The notes: generated by a model from the sequence alone, not told the origin. Positions 15,224 through 24,422 are shown, counted from the stretch's first letter. The stretch is 64,000 bases of DNA from Salinispora vitiensis (GCF_000378825.1 NZ_KB900388.1:991947-1055946), one strand, 5' to 3'. Made by a program: numbers and translations.

Positions 15224-17127
15224 CAGCTCTGACCGCTGAACTCGTGGTGGATGGTCGCGCCCCACAGACCCCGGCGCTCGCCCCGAACGGCCGTACGATG
15301 TGCTACGTGCTGGCTCCCACCAGCCGAATCGGCGACCACCTCGACACCGAGTTGTGGCTGGTCGAGCTCGACGGTAGCGGTGCGGCACGCCGGGTGACCG
15401 CGGACACCGCGACGGAGTCCCAGCCACGCTGGTCCACGGACGCGGGCACGCTGTTCTTTCTGTCCGACCGCGCCGAGCGCGGCGTCCCGCAGTTGTACCG
15501 GCTCACTCTCGCTGACGGCACCGTGACCGGGTTGACCGGTTGGCGGGCCGGTATCACCGATCATCTGCCCCTCGCCGACCCCAACCAGGTCGCCCTGCTC
15601 GCGCAGGATGAACCCACCGAGGAGGACGAGCGCCGCGCCCGGGACCGCGACGACGCTATCGTCGTCGGGGCGCGGGAGCCACAGACCAGGCTGCGACTGC
15701 TCGACCTAGACACGGGCCAGGCCACCACGCCGAACGTGTTCGGCGATCGGCACGTCGTCGAACTGCGACAACGACCGGACGGCGGCCCGCTCGCCGTACT
15801 CACGCAGGCCAGTGCCGACAACGACTACGGTCCCAGCACCGCCCGGCTGCACCTGTTCGACTACCGCACCGGGATCGCGGAGGACCTTGGGCCGGTCGCC
15901 GCCGACGCGCGCTCGCTGGCCTGGTGGCCGGCGGAGGACGGTTGGCACCTCGGATACCTCGCCCTCACCCCACCGGGCCTACAGGCCGGTCGCGCCGTGT
16001 TCGACCTTGCCCTGGGCACTCGAGTCGTGCGGAACCGCACCGCCGGGCTGTCGATGTGCCCCACCGAACTGTGCCAAACCGACGCCGCCGCACTGGTGGT
16101 GTTCGCCGACGGCCTGAACACCACCCTGGCCCGGCTCGACCCCAACGAACTCACATCCCTGTCCCAGCACCGGGGACGTCTCGATGGCCTCACCGCCACC
16201 CGCACCGGCGCGGAGGTCGCCGCGTTGACCGGCAGCCGGTATCAACTCACCAACGTCTACTTCGGGTCACCGGCCGGACCGCTGCGGAAAGTCACCGACA
16301 CCCGTCCGGAGTTGGCCGGGATCCCGCTGGGCACGCAGCAACCACTGACTTACCACGCCGCCGACGGTCTCGCCCTGGACGGCCTGCTCGTGCTCCCGGT
16401 GGGAAAGACCACGGCCGACGGGCCGTTCCCGCTGGTCACGATCGTGCACGGGGGGCCGTATGACCGGCACGCCGACCGCTGCCAGTTGTTCTGGTTCCCC
16501 AGCGGCCAATGGTTGGCCACCGCCGGCTACGCGGTGTTCCTGCCGAACCCGCGTGGTGGGCAGGGCCACGGCCACGAGTTCGCCGCCCGCGTGGCGGGCC
16601 GGGTCGGCCGCGAGGAGTGGACCGACATTTTGACCGGCATCGACCTGCTCGTCGACCAGGGCATCGCCGACCCCGATCGGCTGGGCATCGCCGGTACGAG
16701 CCACGGCGGCTTCATGTCCGCCTGGGCCGTCGGCCAGACCGACCGGTTCCGTGCCGCACTGGTCGGCGCCGGCGTCACCGACTGGGGCATGCTCGCCGCG
16801 ACCGGGGAGAACGGCCAGTTCGAGGCCACGCTCGGCGGCAGCACCGGCTGGTCCGGCATCGGACCACACCCACATGACGCGGTCAGCCCAATCTCCTTCG
16901 CCAGCCGCATCCGCACCCCGGTGCTGATAATGCACGGCGCCGAGGACACCAACGTCCCGCTCGGCCAGGCCGTGTATCTGCACCGGGCGCTACGCCACTT
17001 CGGCGTTGAGCACGAGTTCGTGATCTATCCGAGGGAGGGCCACGCCATCCGCGAGCGCGCCCACCAACTCGACGTCCTACACCGCACGCGCGCCTGGTTC
17101 GACCACTGGCTCTGCCCGCAACGGTGA
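15220..17127 (+). CDS. S9-family serine peptidase (acylaminoacyl-peptidase/DPP-like)
   Basis: A 635-residue prolyl-oligopeptidase-family protein. Residues 1 to ~370 form an open beta-propeller of WD40-like TolB repeats (SQPRWSTDAGTLFFLSDRA is one blade). The C-terminal alpha/beta hydrolase domain has the P-N-P-R-G-G loop, catalytic Ser494 in GIAGTSHGGFMSAW, Asp576 in HGAEDTNVP and His608 in REGHAIRE. Family members remove acylated residues or dipeptides from small peptides. It has no signal peptide, so it is likely cytoplasmic. The start ATG overlaps the stop of a small upstream frame. Confidence 0.92.
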   Translation: MTALTAELVVDGRAPQTPALAPNGRTMCYVLAPTSRIGDHLDTELWLVELDGSGAARRVTADTATESQPRWSTDAGTLFFLSDRAERGVPQLYRLTLADGTVTGLTGWRAGITDHLPLADPNQVALLAQDEPTEEDERRARDRDDAIVVGAREPQTRLRLLDLDTGQATTPNVFGDRHVVELRQRPDGGPLAVLTQASADNDYGPSTARLHLFDYRTGIAEDLGPVAADARSLAWWPAEDGWHLGYLALTPPGLQAGRAVFDLALGTRVVRNRTAGLSMCPTELCQTDAAALVVFADGLNTTLARLDPNELTSLSQHRGRLDGLTATRTGAEVAALTGSRYQLTNVYFGSPAGPLRKVTDTRPELAGIPLGTQQPLTYHAADGLALDGLLVLPVGKTTADGPFPLVTIVHGGPYDRHADRCQLFWFPSGQWLATAGYAVFLPNPRGGQGHGHEFAARVAGRVGREEWTDILTGIDLLVDQGIADPDRLGIAGTSHGGFMSAWAVGQTDRFRAALVGAGVTDWGMLAATGENGQFEATLGGSTGWSGIGPHPHDAVSPISFASRIRTPVLIMHGAEDTNVPLGQAVYLHRALRHFGVEHEFVIYPREGHAIRERAHQLDVLHRTRAWFDHWLCPQR

Positions 17128-17206
17128 CGTGCGCGCCGCGAGTACCGTCCGGGTCGGGGCAGGGCGAGCTGTACGGACTCGGGCGGCACTGGCGGCGTTT
17201 CGGAGA

Positions 17207-17551
17207 TCAGGCGTTCAGGATGTGCAGGACGGCCAGCGCGGCGGTGGCGAGCGCGAACACCACGGGGACCAGGACGACCGGGATCGGGTCCTTCGCGCGG
17301 GCATGGTAGCCCGCTGCCCCGATCAGCAGCAGGGTCAAACCGACCGCGGCAGCGACGGCGATCGGCCACCAGAGCAGGCCCAGCAGCAGGCCGGCGACCG
17401 CGAGGACCTCAAGGTCGCCGATCGTCCGGGTGCGGGCGGGGGAGACCCCCAGGCGGGCCATCCGCTCCCGCATCTGGGCCTGGCCGGCGACCTTCGGTGC
17501 GGCCACGGCCAGGATCACCGCGGCGAGAAGCAGGGTTAGGACGACGATCAA
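17207..17551 (-). CDS. DoxX-family small membrane protein
   Basis: A 114-residue, four-span membrane protein: IVVLTLLLAAVILAVAAPK, LEVLAVAGLLLGLLWWPIA, VGLTLLLIGAAGYHARAKD and VVLVPVVFALATAALAVL. The K-V-x-G-x-x-x-x-x-x-x-M-A-x-L-G-V loop and G-D-L-E segment are standard for actinobacterial DoxX-like proteins. The TTG at 17551 is chosen because AAGGGAAGA sits just upstream; there is no ATG nearby in frame. Its function is not established for this subgroup; some relatives act in thiosulfate or redox stress. Confidence 0.75.
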   Translation of the reverse strand: MIVVLTLLLAAVILAVAAPKVAGQAQMRERMARLGVSPARTRTIGDLEVLAVAGLLLGLLWWPIAVAAAVGLTLLLIGAAGYHARAKDPIPVVLVPVVFALATAALAVLHILNA

Positions 17552-17718
17552 CGATCTTCCCTTTGGGTAGTGGCGGATGATCTGCCGACCGTAACAGAGA
17601 CGGAACCGGGTTAAGGCGCCGCCGAGGGGCGCGACGACAGGCATCCACATTGGTATTACCCACGTCATGGTATGACCGGACCAAAGCCCGGCCTGATCCC
17701 GCTGATTGCGAGCAGCAT

Positions 17719-18489
17719 ATGACGATTCGACAGGACTTCCGCGGCGGAGTGAACGTGGTACGCCGCCGCGGTAACGTCGTCCACCGGCCGGCGTCACCGG
17801 CGGCGCCGGCCATCCATCGGCTCCTGCGGCATCTACGCGACCACGGCTTCCACGGCGCGCCGGAGCCACGTGGCTTCGACAGCGACAACAACGAGGTACT
17901 CACCTTCATCGACGGCGAGGTTCCCGAGACACTTCCGCCGCACCTGCGTACGCGGACGCTTCTCACCACCGCCGCCGAACTGCTCCGGGGCCTGCACGAC
18001 GCGAGCGCCTCGTTCCGTCCGCGCCCCGACGACCTCTGGCTGCTCCCAGCCCGGCAGCCGGCCGAGGTTATGTGCCACGGCGACGCCGCCCCGTACAACT
18101 GTGTGGTTCGGGACGGCGCTGCCGTGGGCTTCATTGACTTCGACGCGGCTCACCCCGGACCGCGGGTCTGGGACATCGCCTACGCCGCCTACCGGTTCGC
18201 GCCGCTACAGGCACCGAGCAACCCGGAGAGCTTCGGCAACCCGACGGAACAGGGGCGTCGAGTCGCCGACTTCTGCCGCGCGTACGGGCCGCAGGTCGGC
18301 GCCGAGGTCATCGACGTCGTTCCGGACCGGCTGCAGGCGCTCATCGACGTCATGCGCGAGCAGGCAAGCCGGGGCCACGAGGCGTTCCAGCAGCACATCG
18401 CGAACGGGCACACCGACCTCTACGCGGCGGACATCAGCTACGTACGCGCCCACCGCGACACCCTGCGGGCCGCGTTCGACGTGGACTGA
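17719..18489 (+). CDS. Aminoglycoside-phosphotransferase-family kinase (APH fold)
   Basis: A 256-residue APH-fold protein. The catalytic loop is VMCHGDAAPYNCVV (H-G-D-x-x-P-x-N) and the Mg-binding segment is GFIDFDAAHPGPRVWDIAYA (the D-F-D/D-x-G equivalent). It lacks a clear glycine-rich loop at the N-terminus. The family phosphorylates antibiotics, choline, homoserine or other small alcohols; the substrate cannot be inferred. The ATG at 17719 is used, and the gene is divergent from the DoxX gene with 167 nt between the starts. Confidence 0.85.
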   Translation: MTIRQDFRGGVNVVRRRGNVVHRPASPAAPAIHRLLRHLRDHGFHGAPEPRGFDSDNNEVLTFIDGEVPETLPPHLRTRTLLTTAAELLRGLHDASASFRPRPDDLWLLPARQPAEVMCHGDAAPYNCVVRDGAAVGFIDFDAAHPGPRVWDIAYAAYRFAPLQAPSNPESFGNPTEQGRRVADFCRAYGPQVGAEVIDVVPDRLQALIDVMREQASRGHEAFQQHIANGHTDLYAADISYVRAHRDTLRAAFDVD

Positions 18490-18571
18490 AGCTGCCTTCG
18501 GGATGGGCTGCCGGCCCTCGGTGGCGGTGTCGAGTGCCGGCGGCGGCCCACAGCGCGAGTTCGGCGTGGCG

Positions 18572-19480
18572 TCAGCTCGTGTGACGGATGACCAGGTCCG
18601 CGATGCGCTCGGTGAGTCCTGGTGCGAAGAACGGGTGGTGGCCCATCCCCGGCACGATCTCCAGCTGCGCCCCCGGAATCTGCGCCGCGAGGGCCACCCC
18701 GTGGGCCTGGGGGAAGAGCGGATCATCGCTGCCGTGCAGGACCAGAGTCGCCGCGGTGATGCGGGACAGCGCGGCCCGCCGGTCATCGGCCCAGCGCCGT
18801 CCGGCCAGATCGTGGTTCGAGGCGGCAGCGACGTTGGTGGCACGGGAATAGCACTCTTCGACGAACCGCCGCGCGGCCAGCTCATCGAAGGGCAGGACAC
18901 TACCGTTGAGCACCCGCCACATGTGCAGGTCCGCCTCCATGCGCTGCTGGGCAGTGCCACGAGGAGGCTTCGCCGCTACGGTCAGGTGGCTGAGGAATTC
19001 TGCCGTCGGGGGCGGGAGCTCGTCCGCCGCAGCCGGCTGACCGGCCAGTGCCCGCGCCCACGCCGGGCCGGGATTGTTCCCCATGGGTGAAGCGGCCATC
19101 GCCGTCAACGTACGGACTCGGGCCGGCTGATGTACGGCGAGCCACTGCCCGATCGCCGCGCCCAGCGATGTTCCGACGACATGTGCGGCCGCGACGCCGT
19201 GGCCGTCCAGAACGGCCACCGTGTCGCCGGCCAGGTCGGCCAACGCGTACGGATACCGGGTGAAGTCGACGCAGTCGGAACGACCGGTGTCACGGTGATC
19301 GAACCGGATCACCTGTCGGCCGCTGTGCACGAGGGCATCCACGAAGTCGTCGGTCCAGCCGATGGCCGGGGTGGCGGTACCCATGACCAGCAGAACAGTG
19401 GGGTCAGCAGGGTGACCGAACCGCTCGGTCCACAGCCGGACCTGCCCGGAATGAACGAACTTCTCCTCAGCAGTAAGCAT
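18572..19480 (-). CDS. Alpha/beta hydrolase (RdmC/aclacinomycin methylesterase-like)
   Basis: A 302-residue hydrolase starting at the ATG at 19480. It has the LLVMGTATPAIGW oxyanion segment (M-G-T-x in place of H-G), FDHRDTGRSDCVDF, nucleophile elbow VVGTSLGAAIGQW (Ser), acid in VLHGSDDPLFPQ and His in GMGHHPFF. This set is typical of the RdmC-like subgroup that acts on esters of polyketide-type compounds, but many homologues are uncharacterised. It is convergent with the APH-fold gene. Confidence 0.88.
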   Translation of the reverse strand: MLTAEEKFVHSGQVRLWTERFGHPADPTVLLVMGTATPAIGWTDDFVDALVHSGRQVIRFDHRDTGRSDCVDFTRYPYALADLAGDTVAVLDGHGVAAAHVVGTSLGAAIGQWLAVHQPARVRTLTAMAASPMGNNPGPAWARALAGQPAAADELPPPTAEFLSHLTVAAKPPRGTAQQRMEADLHMWRVLNGSVLPFDELAARRFVEECYSRATNVAAASNHDLAGRRWADDRRAALSRITAATLVLHGSDDPLFPQAHGVALAAQIPGAQLEIVPGMGHHPFFAPGLTERIADLVIRHTS

Positions 19481-19613
19481 GCCGGGCACCGTAGCGGTTA
19501 CCAGGACAGCCAAAAGCCGCTACCCATTGTAGTTGAAATTGATGTCCATGAGATAATGGACTGGTGGCGGCGCCAGACTGACCAACCGCCGGCCGTCCGC
19601 CCAATCCGGTCGT

Positions 19614-20207
19614 TCAAGGGCGGGGGTGAAGGCCATTGAGGGCGGTGGTGACGACGCTGTCGGCGTACTCGGTGGTGAGGGGGCCGCTTCGTTGTAGCCA
19701 GCGGTTGAGCACCGGCCCCCAGATGATGTCCACCGCCACGTCGAGATCGAGGTCCGCGGCGAGTTGGCCGGCCTGCTGGGCGCTGCGCAGCCGAGTTCGT
19801 TTGGCGTGCCGCATCGGCTTGTCTAGGCGTTCGGCGTAGGCGGCGGCCAGTTCGGGGTCGTGCGTGATCTCGGTGGCCAGCGCGCGCAGTGGCTGGTCGT
19901 AGCGCGGGTCGTTGAGCTCCGTGACAGTGGCGCGCAGGACCGCGGTCAGGTCTGCGTGCAGGTCGCCGGTGTCAGGAAGGAGCACCGGCTCACCCGCACT
20001 GCCCTCGTTGCGCATGAGGAATGCGTCGAAGATGACGACGCCCTTGGAGGGCCACCAGCGATAGATGGTTTGCTTTCCCACTCCGGCGCGCACGGCGATG
20101 CCCTCGATGGTGAGCTTGGCGTAACCGACCTCCTGCAGCAGGTCGAACGCGGCCGTGAGAATGGCTCGCCGGGAGCTCTCCCGTCGACGGATGGGGTTGG
20201 GTGCCAT
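19614..20207 (-). CDS. TetR-family transcriptional regulator
   Basis: A 197-residue repressor: the helix-turn-helix is RAILTAAFDLLQEVGYAKLT followed by EGIAVRAGVGKQTIYRWWPS, with the TetR recognition helix pattern G-V-G-K-Q-T-I-Y-R-W-W-x-S-K. The C-terminal domain binds an unknown ligand. It is divergent from the SDR gene at 20332. Two inverted repeats sharing AGACG...CGTCT lie between the two genes (20227-20244, 20281-20295) and are likely its operators. Confidence 0.9.
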   Translation of the reverse strand: MAPNPIRRRESSRRAILTAAFDLLQEVGYAKLTIEGIAVRAGVGKQTIYRWWPSKGVVIFDAFLMRNEGSAGEPVLLPDTGDLHADLTAVLRATVTELNDPRYDQPLRALATEITHDPELAAAYAERLDKPMRHAKRTRLRSAQQAGQLAADLDLDVAVDIIWGPVLNRWLQRSGPLTTEYADSVVTTALNGLHPRP

Positions 20208-20226
20208 CCCGTCATCATAGCTAGCG

Positions 20227-20295
20227 AGACGGATCGTATCGTCTTGCAGAAGGGGATCACCGTGCGTAAGCTTGCCATCCGAGACGGTACGTCTC
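20227..20295. promoter_or_regulatory. Two candidate TetR operators in the tetR/SDR divergent region
   Basis: Site 1 (20227-20244) is AGACG-8 nt-CGTCT. Site 2 (20281-20295) is GAGACG-gta-CGTCTC, a perfect 6-bp palindrome. Both share the same half-site, as expected for one regulator controlling both directions. Confidence 0.6.
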
Positions 20296-20331
20296 GTCTT
20301 ATGCGTCACTCGTTGGAGGCAGGAGAAGCCC

Positions 20332-21186
20332 ATGCGCGACGACACCGCTGCCCGCACCTGGTTCATCACCGGCGCCAGCCGCGGCCTGGGCCGTGCCTTC
20401 ACCATGGCCGCGCTCGAACGAGGGGACCGGGTCGTCGCCGCCGCCCGGACCATCGCCGCCGAAGACTTCGATGAGCGGCACAGTGAACGGCTGCTTGCGC
20501 TGCCGCTTGACGTGACCGACCGTACGGCGGTCTTCGCCGCCGTAGCCACCGCGATCGAACACTTCGGGCGCCTCGACATCGTCGTCAACAACGCCGGCAC
20601 CCTGTCCCTGGGCATGATCGAGGAATTCACCGAGGAGCAGGCCCGGGCCCAGTTCGACGTGAACCTCTTCGGCGCGCTCTGGGTCTCCCAGGCGGTCCTG
20701 CCACAGCTACGCACCCAGCGGGCCGGCCACATCGTGCAGATCTCCAGCATCGCCGCCCTCGGCGGCTTCCCCAGCACCGGTCTGTACAGCGCGAGCAAAT
20801 TCGCGCTCGAAGGCATGAGCGAAGCCCTTGCGCTGGAGGCCGCAGCCTTCAACATCAAGGTCAGCATCATGCAGCCCGGCGGTTACTGGACCAACCTCTA
20901 CCAGGACATGACCACCACCACGGAGCTGGATGCCTACGACCCGCTCCGCGCCCAGGTGCAGGCGCAGTGGGCGCACGGGTCGGTCGACAGCGAGCCCCAC
21001 CTCGCCGCCGAAGCCCTGCTCACCCTCGTCGACAGCGACGAACCACCGCTGCGGCTGCTGCTCGGCGGCACGGTCTACGATCTGGCCTTCGACCTCTCCC
21101 GCCGCCGGATGGACACCTGGGCCAGTTGGGAACAGGTCAGCCGGGCCGCCGAGCATCCCGTCCCAGCACCCGAAGGCGTTCGATAG
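20332..21186 (+). CDS. Short-chain dehydrogenase/reductase
   Basis: A 284-residue classical SDR: the cofactor loop is FITGASRGLGRAF, NNAG is at ~90, catalytic Ser is in QISSIAALGG and YSASK holds Tyr and Lys. The C-terminus is longer than the minimal SDR and resembles the oxidoreductase group that includes DltE-like enzymes. GGAGGCAGGAG upstream of the ATG at 20332 is a strong ribosome binding site. It is probably repressed by the adjacent TetR protein and induced by its ligand or substrate. Confidence 0.9.
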   Translation: MRDDTAARTWFITGASRGLGRAFTMAALERGDRVVAAARTIAAEDFDERHSERLLALPLDVTDRTAVFAAVATAIEHFGRLDIVVNNAGTLSLGMIEEFTEEQARAQFDVNLFGALWVSQAVLPQLRTQRAGHIVQISSIAALGGFPSTGLYSASKFALEGMSEALALEAAAFNIKVSIMQPGGYWTNLYQDMTTTTELDAYDPLRAQVQAQWAHGSVDSEPHLAAEALLTLVDSDEPPLRLLLGGTVYDLAFDLSRRRMDTWASWEQVSRAAEHPVPAPEGVR

Positions 21187-21229
21187 CGACCGCCCACACC
21201 AGCGACCTCCCACACCTGCCCCGGCGCGG

Positions 21230-21949
21230 CTAGCTGTCGTCCCGGACGTGCAGGACGACCGCCGACACGTCGGGGCCACCGTGCGTGAGCGCAGAAGCAG
21301 TCAACCGCTCCACCGCCTGCCGCGGAGTTGCTGCGGCCGCCAGGGTCGCGTGCAGGTGCTCAGGCGACACGTAGGAGCTGAGCCCGTCCGAACAGAGCAG
21401 GATCCGATCCCCGGAAGCCAGCGCCAACACGCTGATGTCGGGGGACCGGCCATCAGGATGGCCATCCAGGAAACGCGTCAGCTTGTCGGAAAGATGGGGC
21501 ACGTCGGCGGCGCCGGCGACCAGGTTCCGGTACAGGTGATCCTCGGTGACCTGGATTGTGCGATCCCGCTGCGGGCCCGTCGCCGACAGGAGATAGGCCC
21601 GAGAGTCACCGACATTGGCCAGGGCGGCCGCCGAACCGGCACTGAGCAGGGCGACCAGGGTGGTACCCAGGCCCGCAAGGCTCGGTGCGGCGGCAACCCG
21701 GTGCCGCAACGCACTGTTCGCCGCGTGCACCGCCTCTCCCAGCACCACCGGCAGCGCCACCGGGTCCACGTCCCGGTCGTAGCGCCGCACTGCCTCGATC
21801 ACGGTGGTGCTGGCGACATCGCCGGCACCATGGTTGCCGAGACCATCGGCGACCGCGAACAGACAGCGCCCCACGTGAATGGCGTCCTCGTTGCGTCGTC
21901 GACCGAGCCCCACGTGACAGCTCCCCGCAACGTCAAAGCGCAGGCTCAC
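21230..21949 (-). CDS. PP2C-type serine/threonine protein phosphatase
   Basis: A 239-residue phosphatase. Metal ligands are seen in RRRNEDAIHV (R-x-x-N-E-D) and FAVADGLGNHGAGD (A-D-G-x-G), with GTTLVALL, NVGDSRAYLL and LCSDGLSSYV (S-D-G) marking the rest of the fold. Such PPM phosphatases oppose Ser/Thr kinases in actinobacteria. Its ATG overlaps the stop of the upstream UTRA gene by 4 nt (ATGA), so the two are translationally coupled, which suggests joint function. Confidence 0.92.
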   Translation of the reverse strand: MSLRFDVAGSCHVGLGRRRNEDAIHVGRCLFAVADGLGNHGAGDVASTTVIEAVRRYDRDVDPVALPVVLGEAVHAANSALRHRVAAAPSLAGLGTTLVALLSAGSAAALANVGDSRAYLLSATGPQRDRTIQVTEDHLYRNLVAGAADVPHLSDKLTRFLDGHPDGRSPDISVLALASGDRILLCSDGLSSYVSPEHLHATLAAAATPRQAVERLTASALTHGGPDVSAVVLHVRDDS

Positions 21950-22590
21950 CGTTGCGGGTCACCCTCCGGGCGCGCATTGATCAATTCAGGCCACGGCTCC
22001 CGCGCCGACCAACCACGATGCAGCAGATGGATGGTCTCCACCCGGTCACTGGCGACCACGCACTCGGTCACCTCGACCGGCTCACCGTCGCCGCCAGAGA
22101 CACCCACCCGAATGATCTCCAGCACCGGAAGGCTCACCCCGATCTCCAACAGGGCAGCCTCCCGCGTACTGGGCATCCGCGCGCGGTGGATCTCCATCCA
22201 GGTGATCGGCCAGTGACCGCCGGCCTCCAGCCGGTGTTGCCAACCATCCGGCCCGGCGGCAGGGGAGTCCCACCCAGGTCCGTTCGCCGCCCGCGGGTGG
22301 ATCCAGGAGGTAGTGACCTGGAAGGGCGGCTCCGTCTCGGGGCCGGTGACCCCGAACCGGCGCATCACCCGGGTACCGGGCTCAACCTTGAGCAGCTCGG
22401 CGACGCGCCGATCGTTGAGGGGCTCAACCGCCGCCACCGGCGCGATGTGATCCCGCCACACCTCCGGACGGGTAACCGGCGGGAAGCAGTAGCCGGTGGC
22501 AGCGAGGTTCCGCTGCACCAGATCCCCCCGGGGCCGGCGTGGGCGGGCCGTTCCGTACCGCACGATGACCCCCCGCTCCGCGACCCCCAA
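21946..22590 (-). CDS. UTRA-domain protein lacking the GntR DNA-binding domain
   Basis: About 214 residues from a TTG start at 22590. The body matches the UTRA effector-binding domain of GntR/HutC regulators (RVAELLKVEPGTRVMRRFGV, then FQVTTSWIHPRAAN, TWMEIHRARMPSTREAALLE, PVLEIIRVGVSGGDGEPVE). The first residues, RGVIVRYGTARPRRPR, look like the very end of a winged helix-turn-helix. The preceding ~60 residues that normally bind DNA are absent, and the upstream 60 nt do not encode them in any frame. It is either a truncated regulator or a ligand sensor working without DNA binding. Confidence 0.7.
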   Translation of the reverse strand: MGVAERGVIVRYGTARPRRPRGDLVQRNLAATGYCFPPVTRPEVWRDHIAPVAAVEPLNDRRVAELLKVEPGTRVMRRFGVTGPETEPPFQVTTSWIHPRAANGPGWDSPAAGPDGWQHRLEAGGHWPITWMEIHRARMPSTREAALLEIGVSLPVLEIIRVGVSGGDGEPVEVTECVVASDRVETIHLLHRGWSAREPWPELINARPEGDPQR

Positions 22591-22649
22591 ACCTGGCCGT
22601 CCCCTACCTCTTCTACACCCAGCAGCCGGCCGAGGCGACCGAACGCGGA

Positions 22650-23810
22650 CTATCCGATGGCCTGACGGAAGCGGTCAGCCAGGCCGGAAAGCCGGTCGAC
22701 CGGTTCGTTGGCGAACACGATCCGCAGATAGTGCGCCCCGCTGGGGCCCCAGCCATCCATCGCCGTGGCCGCCACCTTCGCCCGGTCGAACAAGAGCCCC
22801 GCCAGCGCGGCAGGTGTCAACCCCAGGGGCCGGGTATCCACGAGCAGCGACCAGCCACCGTGTGGCCGAACGACCGGATAGTCCGAAAGCTGCTGCAGGA
22901 CCATTTCGCAGCGCCGCTGCCACCGTTGGGTGGCAGCGGTGACATCAGCCTCGGCGTCAGGTGCGTCGAGCGCGGCCGCCACCGCCCCCTGCGCCAGCCC
23001 CACCTGGCAGACCACATTGGCCATGCCAACGAGCTTGATGTCGGCGAGAATCGCGGCCGGGGCCACGACCCACCCGACCCGCCAGCCGATGAGCCGCAGT
23101 TCCTTCGATGCCGAACCGACGGTGATGGTGCGCCCGGCGAGGCCGTCATGAGCGGCTGGATGGCTGGGGCGAAGGCCGTCGAAGCGGATCCGCTCCATCG
23201 CCGCGTCGTAGATCAGCCAGGCATCGTGTCGCGCACAGGCAGCAGACAACGCGGCCCAGTGTTCCGCGCTCAGGACCAACCCGGAAGGCATGGCCGGGCC
23301 CATCATCAGCACCGCGGCGGTGTTGGCTCCTACCGCGCTGGCGAGGCGCTCCGGGTCCACCACCCAGCCGGCCGCCGTGGGCTTAGCGGGCACGAAGCGC
23401 GGCACGCCACCGGCCAGCCGGACCCGATTGACCAGGCCAGCGTAGATGGGGTCAACCAGCACCACCTCCTGACCTGGCTCCACGGTCGCCAGCAGCGTGT
23501 TCAGGATGCCGTTCAGTCCACCAGCGACGCTGACGCACTCGGTGTCAGGATCGTATCGCCGGCCAACGATGCGCGACACGTGGGCTGCGGCGGCCGCGCG
23601 AAGGGAACGCTGCCCCTGGAAGGGGAGGTAGCTGTTGGCCGCGTCGTCGTCAATCGCGGCCCGGGTCGCGGCGACCGCCACGGCCGGTGGTCTCAGGTCG
23701 GTGTCCAGATTCTCCAGGCGAAGGAAGTCCGGGTCGGCTACCGCGTCCGCGGCATCGCCGACCAGATCAACGCCGATGCCCGGAATGTCGCGTAGGCGGC
23801 TGACGGTCAT
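22650..23810 (-). CDS. Class I/II PLP-dependent aminotransferase
   Basis: A 386-residue fold-type I aminotransferase. The PLP lysine is in VGSASKELRLIGWRVGW, the Asp binding the pyridine nitrogen is in WLIYDAAMERIRF and the C-terminal Arg region is GAHYLRIVFANEP. It resembles the aspartate/kynurenine-type group; the substrate is unknown. GAGGAGGG ends 4 nt before the ATG at 23810. It is divergent from an XRE-cupin regulator, a common pairing in which the regulator senses an amino acid or vitamin B6-related metabolite. Confidence 0.88.
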   Translation of the reverse strand: MTVSRLRDIPGIGVDLVGDAADAVADPDFLRLENLDTDLRPPAVAVAATRAAIDDDAANSYLPFQGQRSLRAAAAAHVSRIVGRRYDPDTECVSVAGGLNGILNTLLATVEPGQEVVLVDPIYAGLVNRVRLAGGVPRFVPAKPTAAGWVVDPERLASAVGANTAAVLMMGPAMPSGLVLSAEHWAALSAACARHDAWLIYDAAMERIRFDGLRPSHPAAHDGLAGRTITVGSASKELRLIGWRVGWVVAPAAILADIKLVGMANVVCQVGLAQGAVAAALDAPDAEADVTAATQRWQRRCEMVLQQLSDYPVVRPHGGWSLLVDTRPLGLTPAALAGLLFDRAKVAATAMDGWGPSGAHYLRIVFANEPVDRLSGLADRFRQAIG

Positions 23811-23834
23811 GTGACCCTCCTCAACGTCCCGCTC

Positions 23835-23857
23835 CGTTCGCTTCCCTGGAACGAACG
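23835..23857. promoter_or_regulatory. Inverted repeat between the aminotransferase and XRE-cupin genes
   Basis: CGTTCG-11 nt-CGAACG with a TTCC...GGAA core, lying between the divergent starts (23810 and 23877). A candidate operator for the XRE-cupin protein. Confidence 0.45.
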
Positions 23858-23876
23858 TAACACTATGCTGGTACGC

Positions 23877-24422
23877 ATGGATTTGGCGCGTACGGTCGGC
23901 TCGAATGTGCACCGACTGCGAAACACCGCAGGGATGTCCCTGGCCGACCTGGCCGCCGCCGGCGACCTCAGCAAGACCACCCTGCACGGCATCGAGCAGG
24001 GGCACGGCAACCCAACCCTCAGCACCCTGTGGGCCCTGGCCACGGCGCTGAGAGTGTCGCTCGGCGAACTGCTGGAGGCACCCACTCCCACCACCGACGT
24101 CGTACGTGCCGACGACCCACAACCCCGCGTCAGCGGAGATGCGGTCAGCGCCCGCCTACTCCACCGCATTCCACTGCGCGGCACCGTGGAGGTCTACGAC
24201 ATCGACGTGACCCAGACCATCCAACACTCGCCCGCCCACCTACCCGGCGTGCAGGAGTGCCTCATCCTCACCCACGGAAGCGTCACCACCGGCCCCACCG
24301 ACGCCCCCGCCACCCTGGCCGAACACGACTCCATCCGGTTCGACGCCAACCGCCCGCACCAGTACCAGGGCCACGAACGGCACAACCGGGCGGTCCTGCT
24401 CATGTTGCACCCCGAAACCTGA
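23877..24422 (+). CDS. XRE-family regulator with a cupin sensor domain
   Basis: A 181-residue regulator. The helix-turn-helix is NVHRLRNTAGMSLADLAAAG followed by LSKTTLHGIEQGHGNPTLST (XRE pattern). The C-terminal ~100 residues form a cupin beta-barrel (PGVQECLILTHGSVTTGP, EHDSIRFDANRPHQYQGH). Such proteins usually control an adjacent metabolic gene, here the aminotransferase. The ATG at 23877 gives the HTH at its usual distance from the N-terminus. Confidence 0.9.
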   Translation: MDLARTVGSNVHRLRNTAGMSLADLAAAGDLSKTTLHGIEQGHGNPTLSTLWALATALRVSLGELLEAPTPTTDVVRADDPQPRVSGDAVSARLLHRIPLRGTVEVYDIDVTQTIQHSPAHLPGVQECLILTHGSVTTGPTDAPATLAEHDSIRFDANRPHQYQGHERHNRAVLLMLHPET

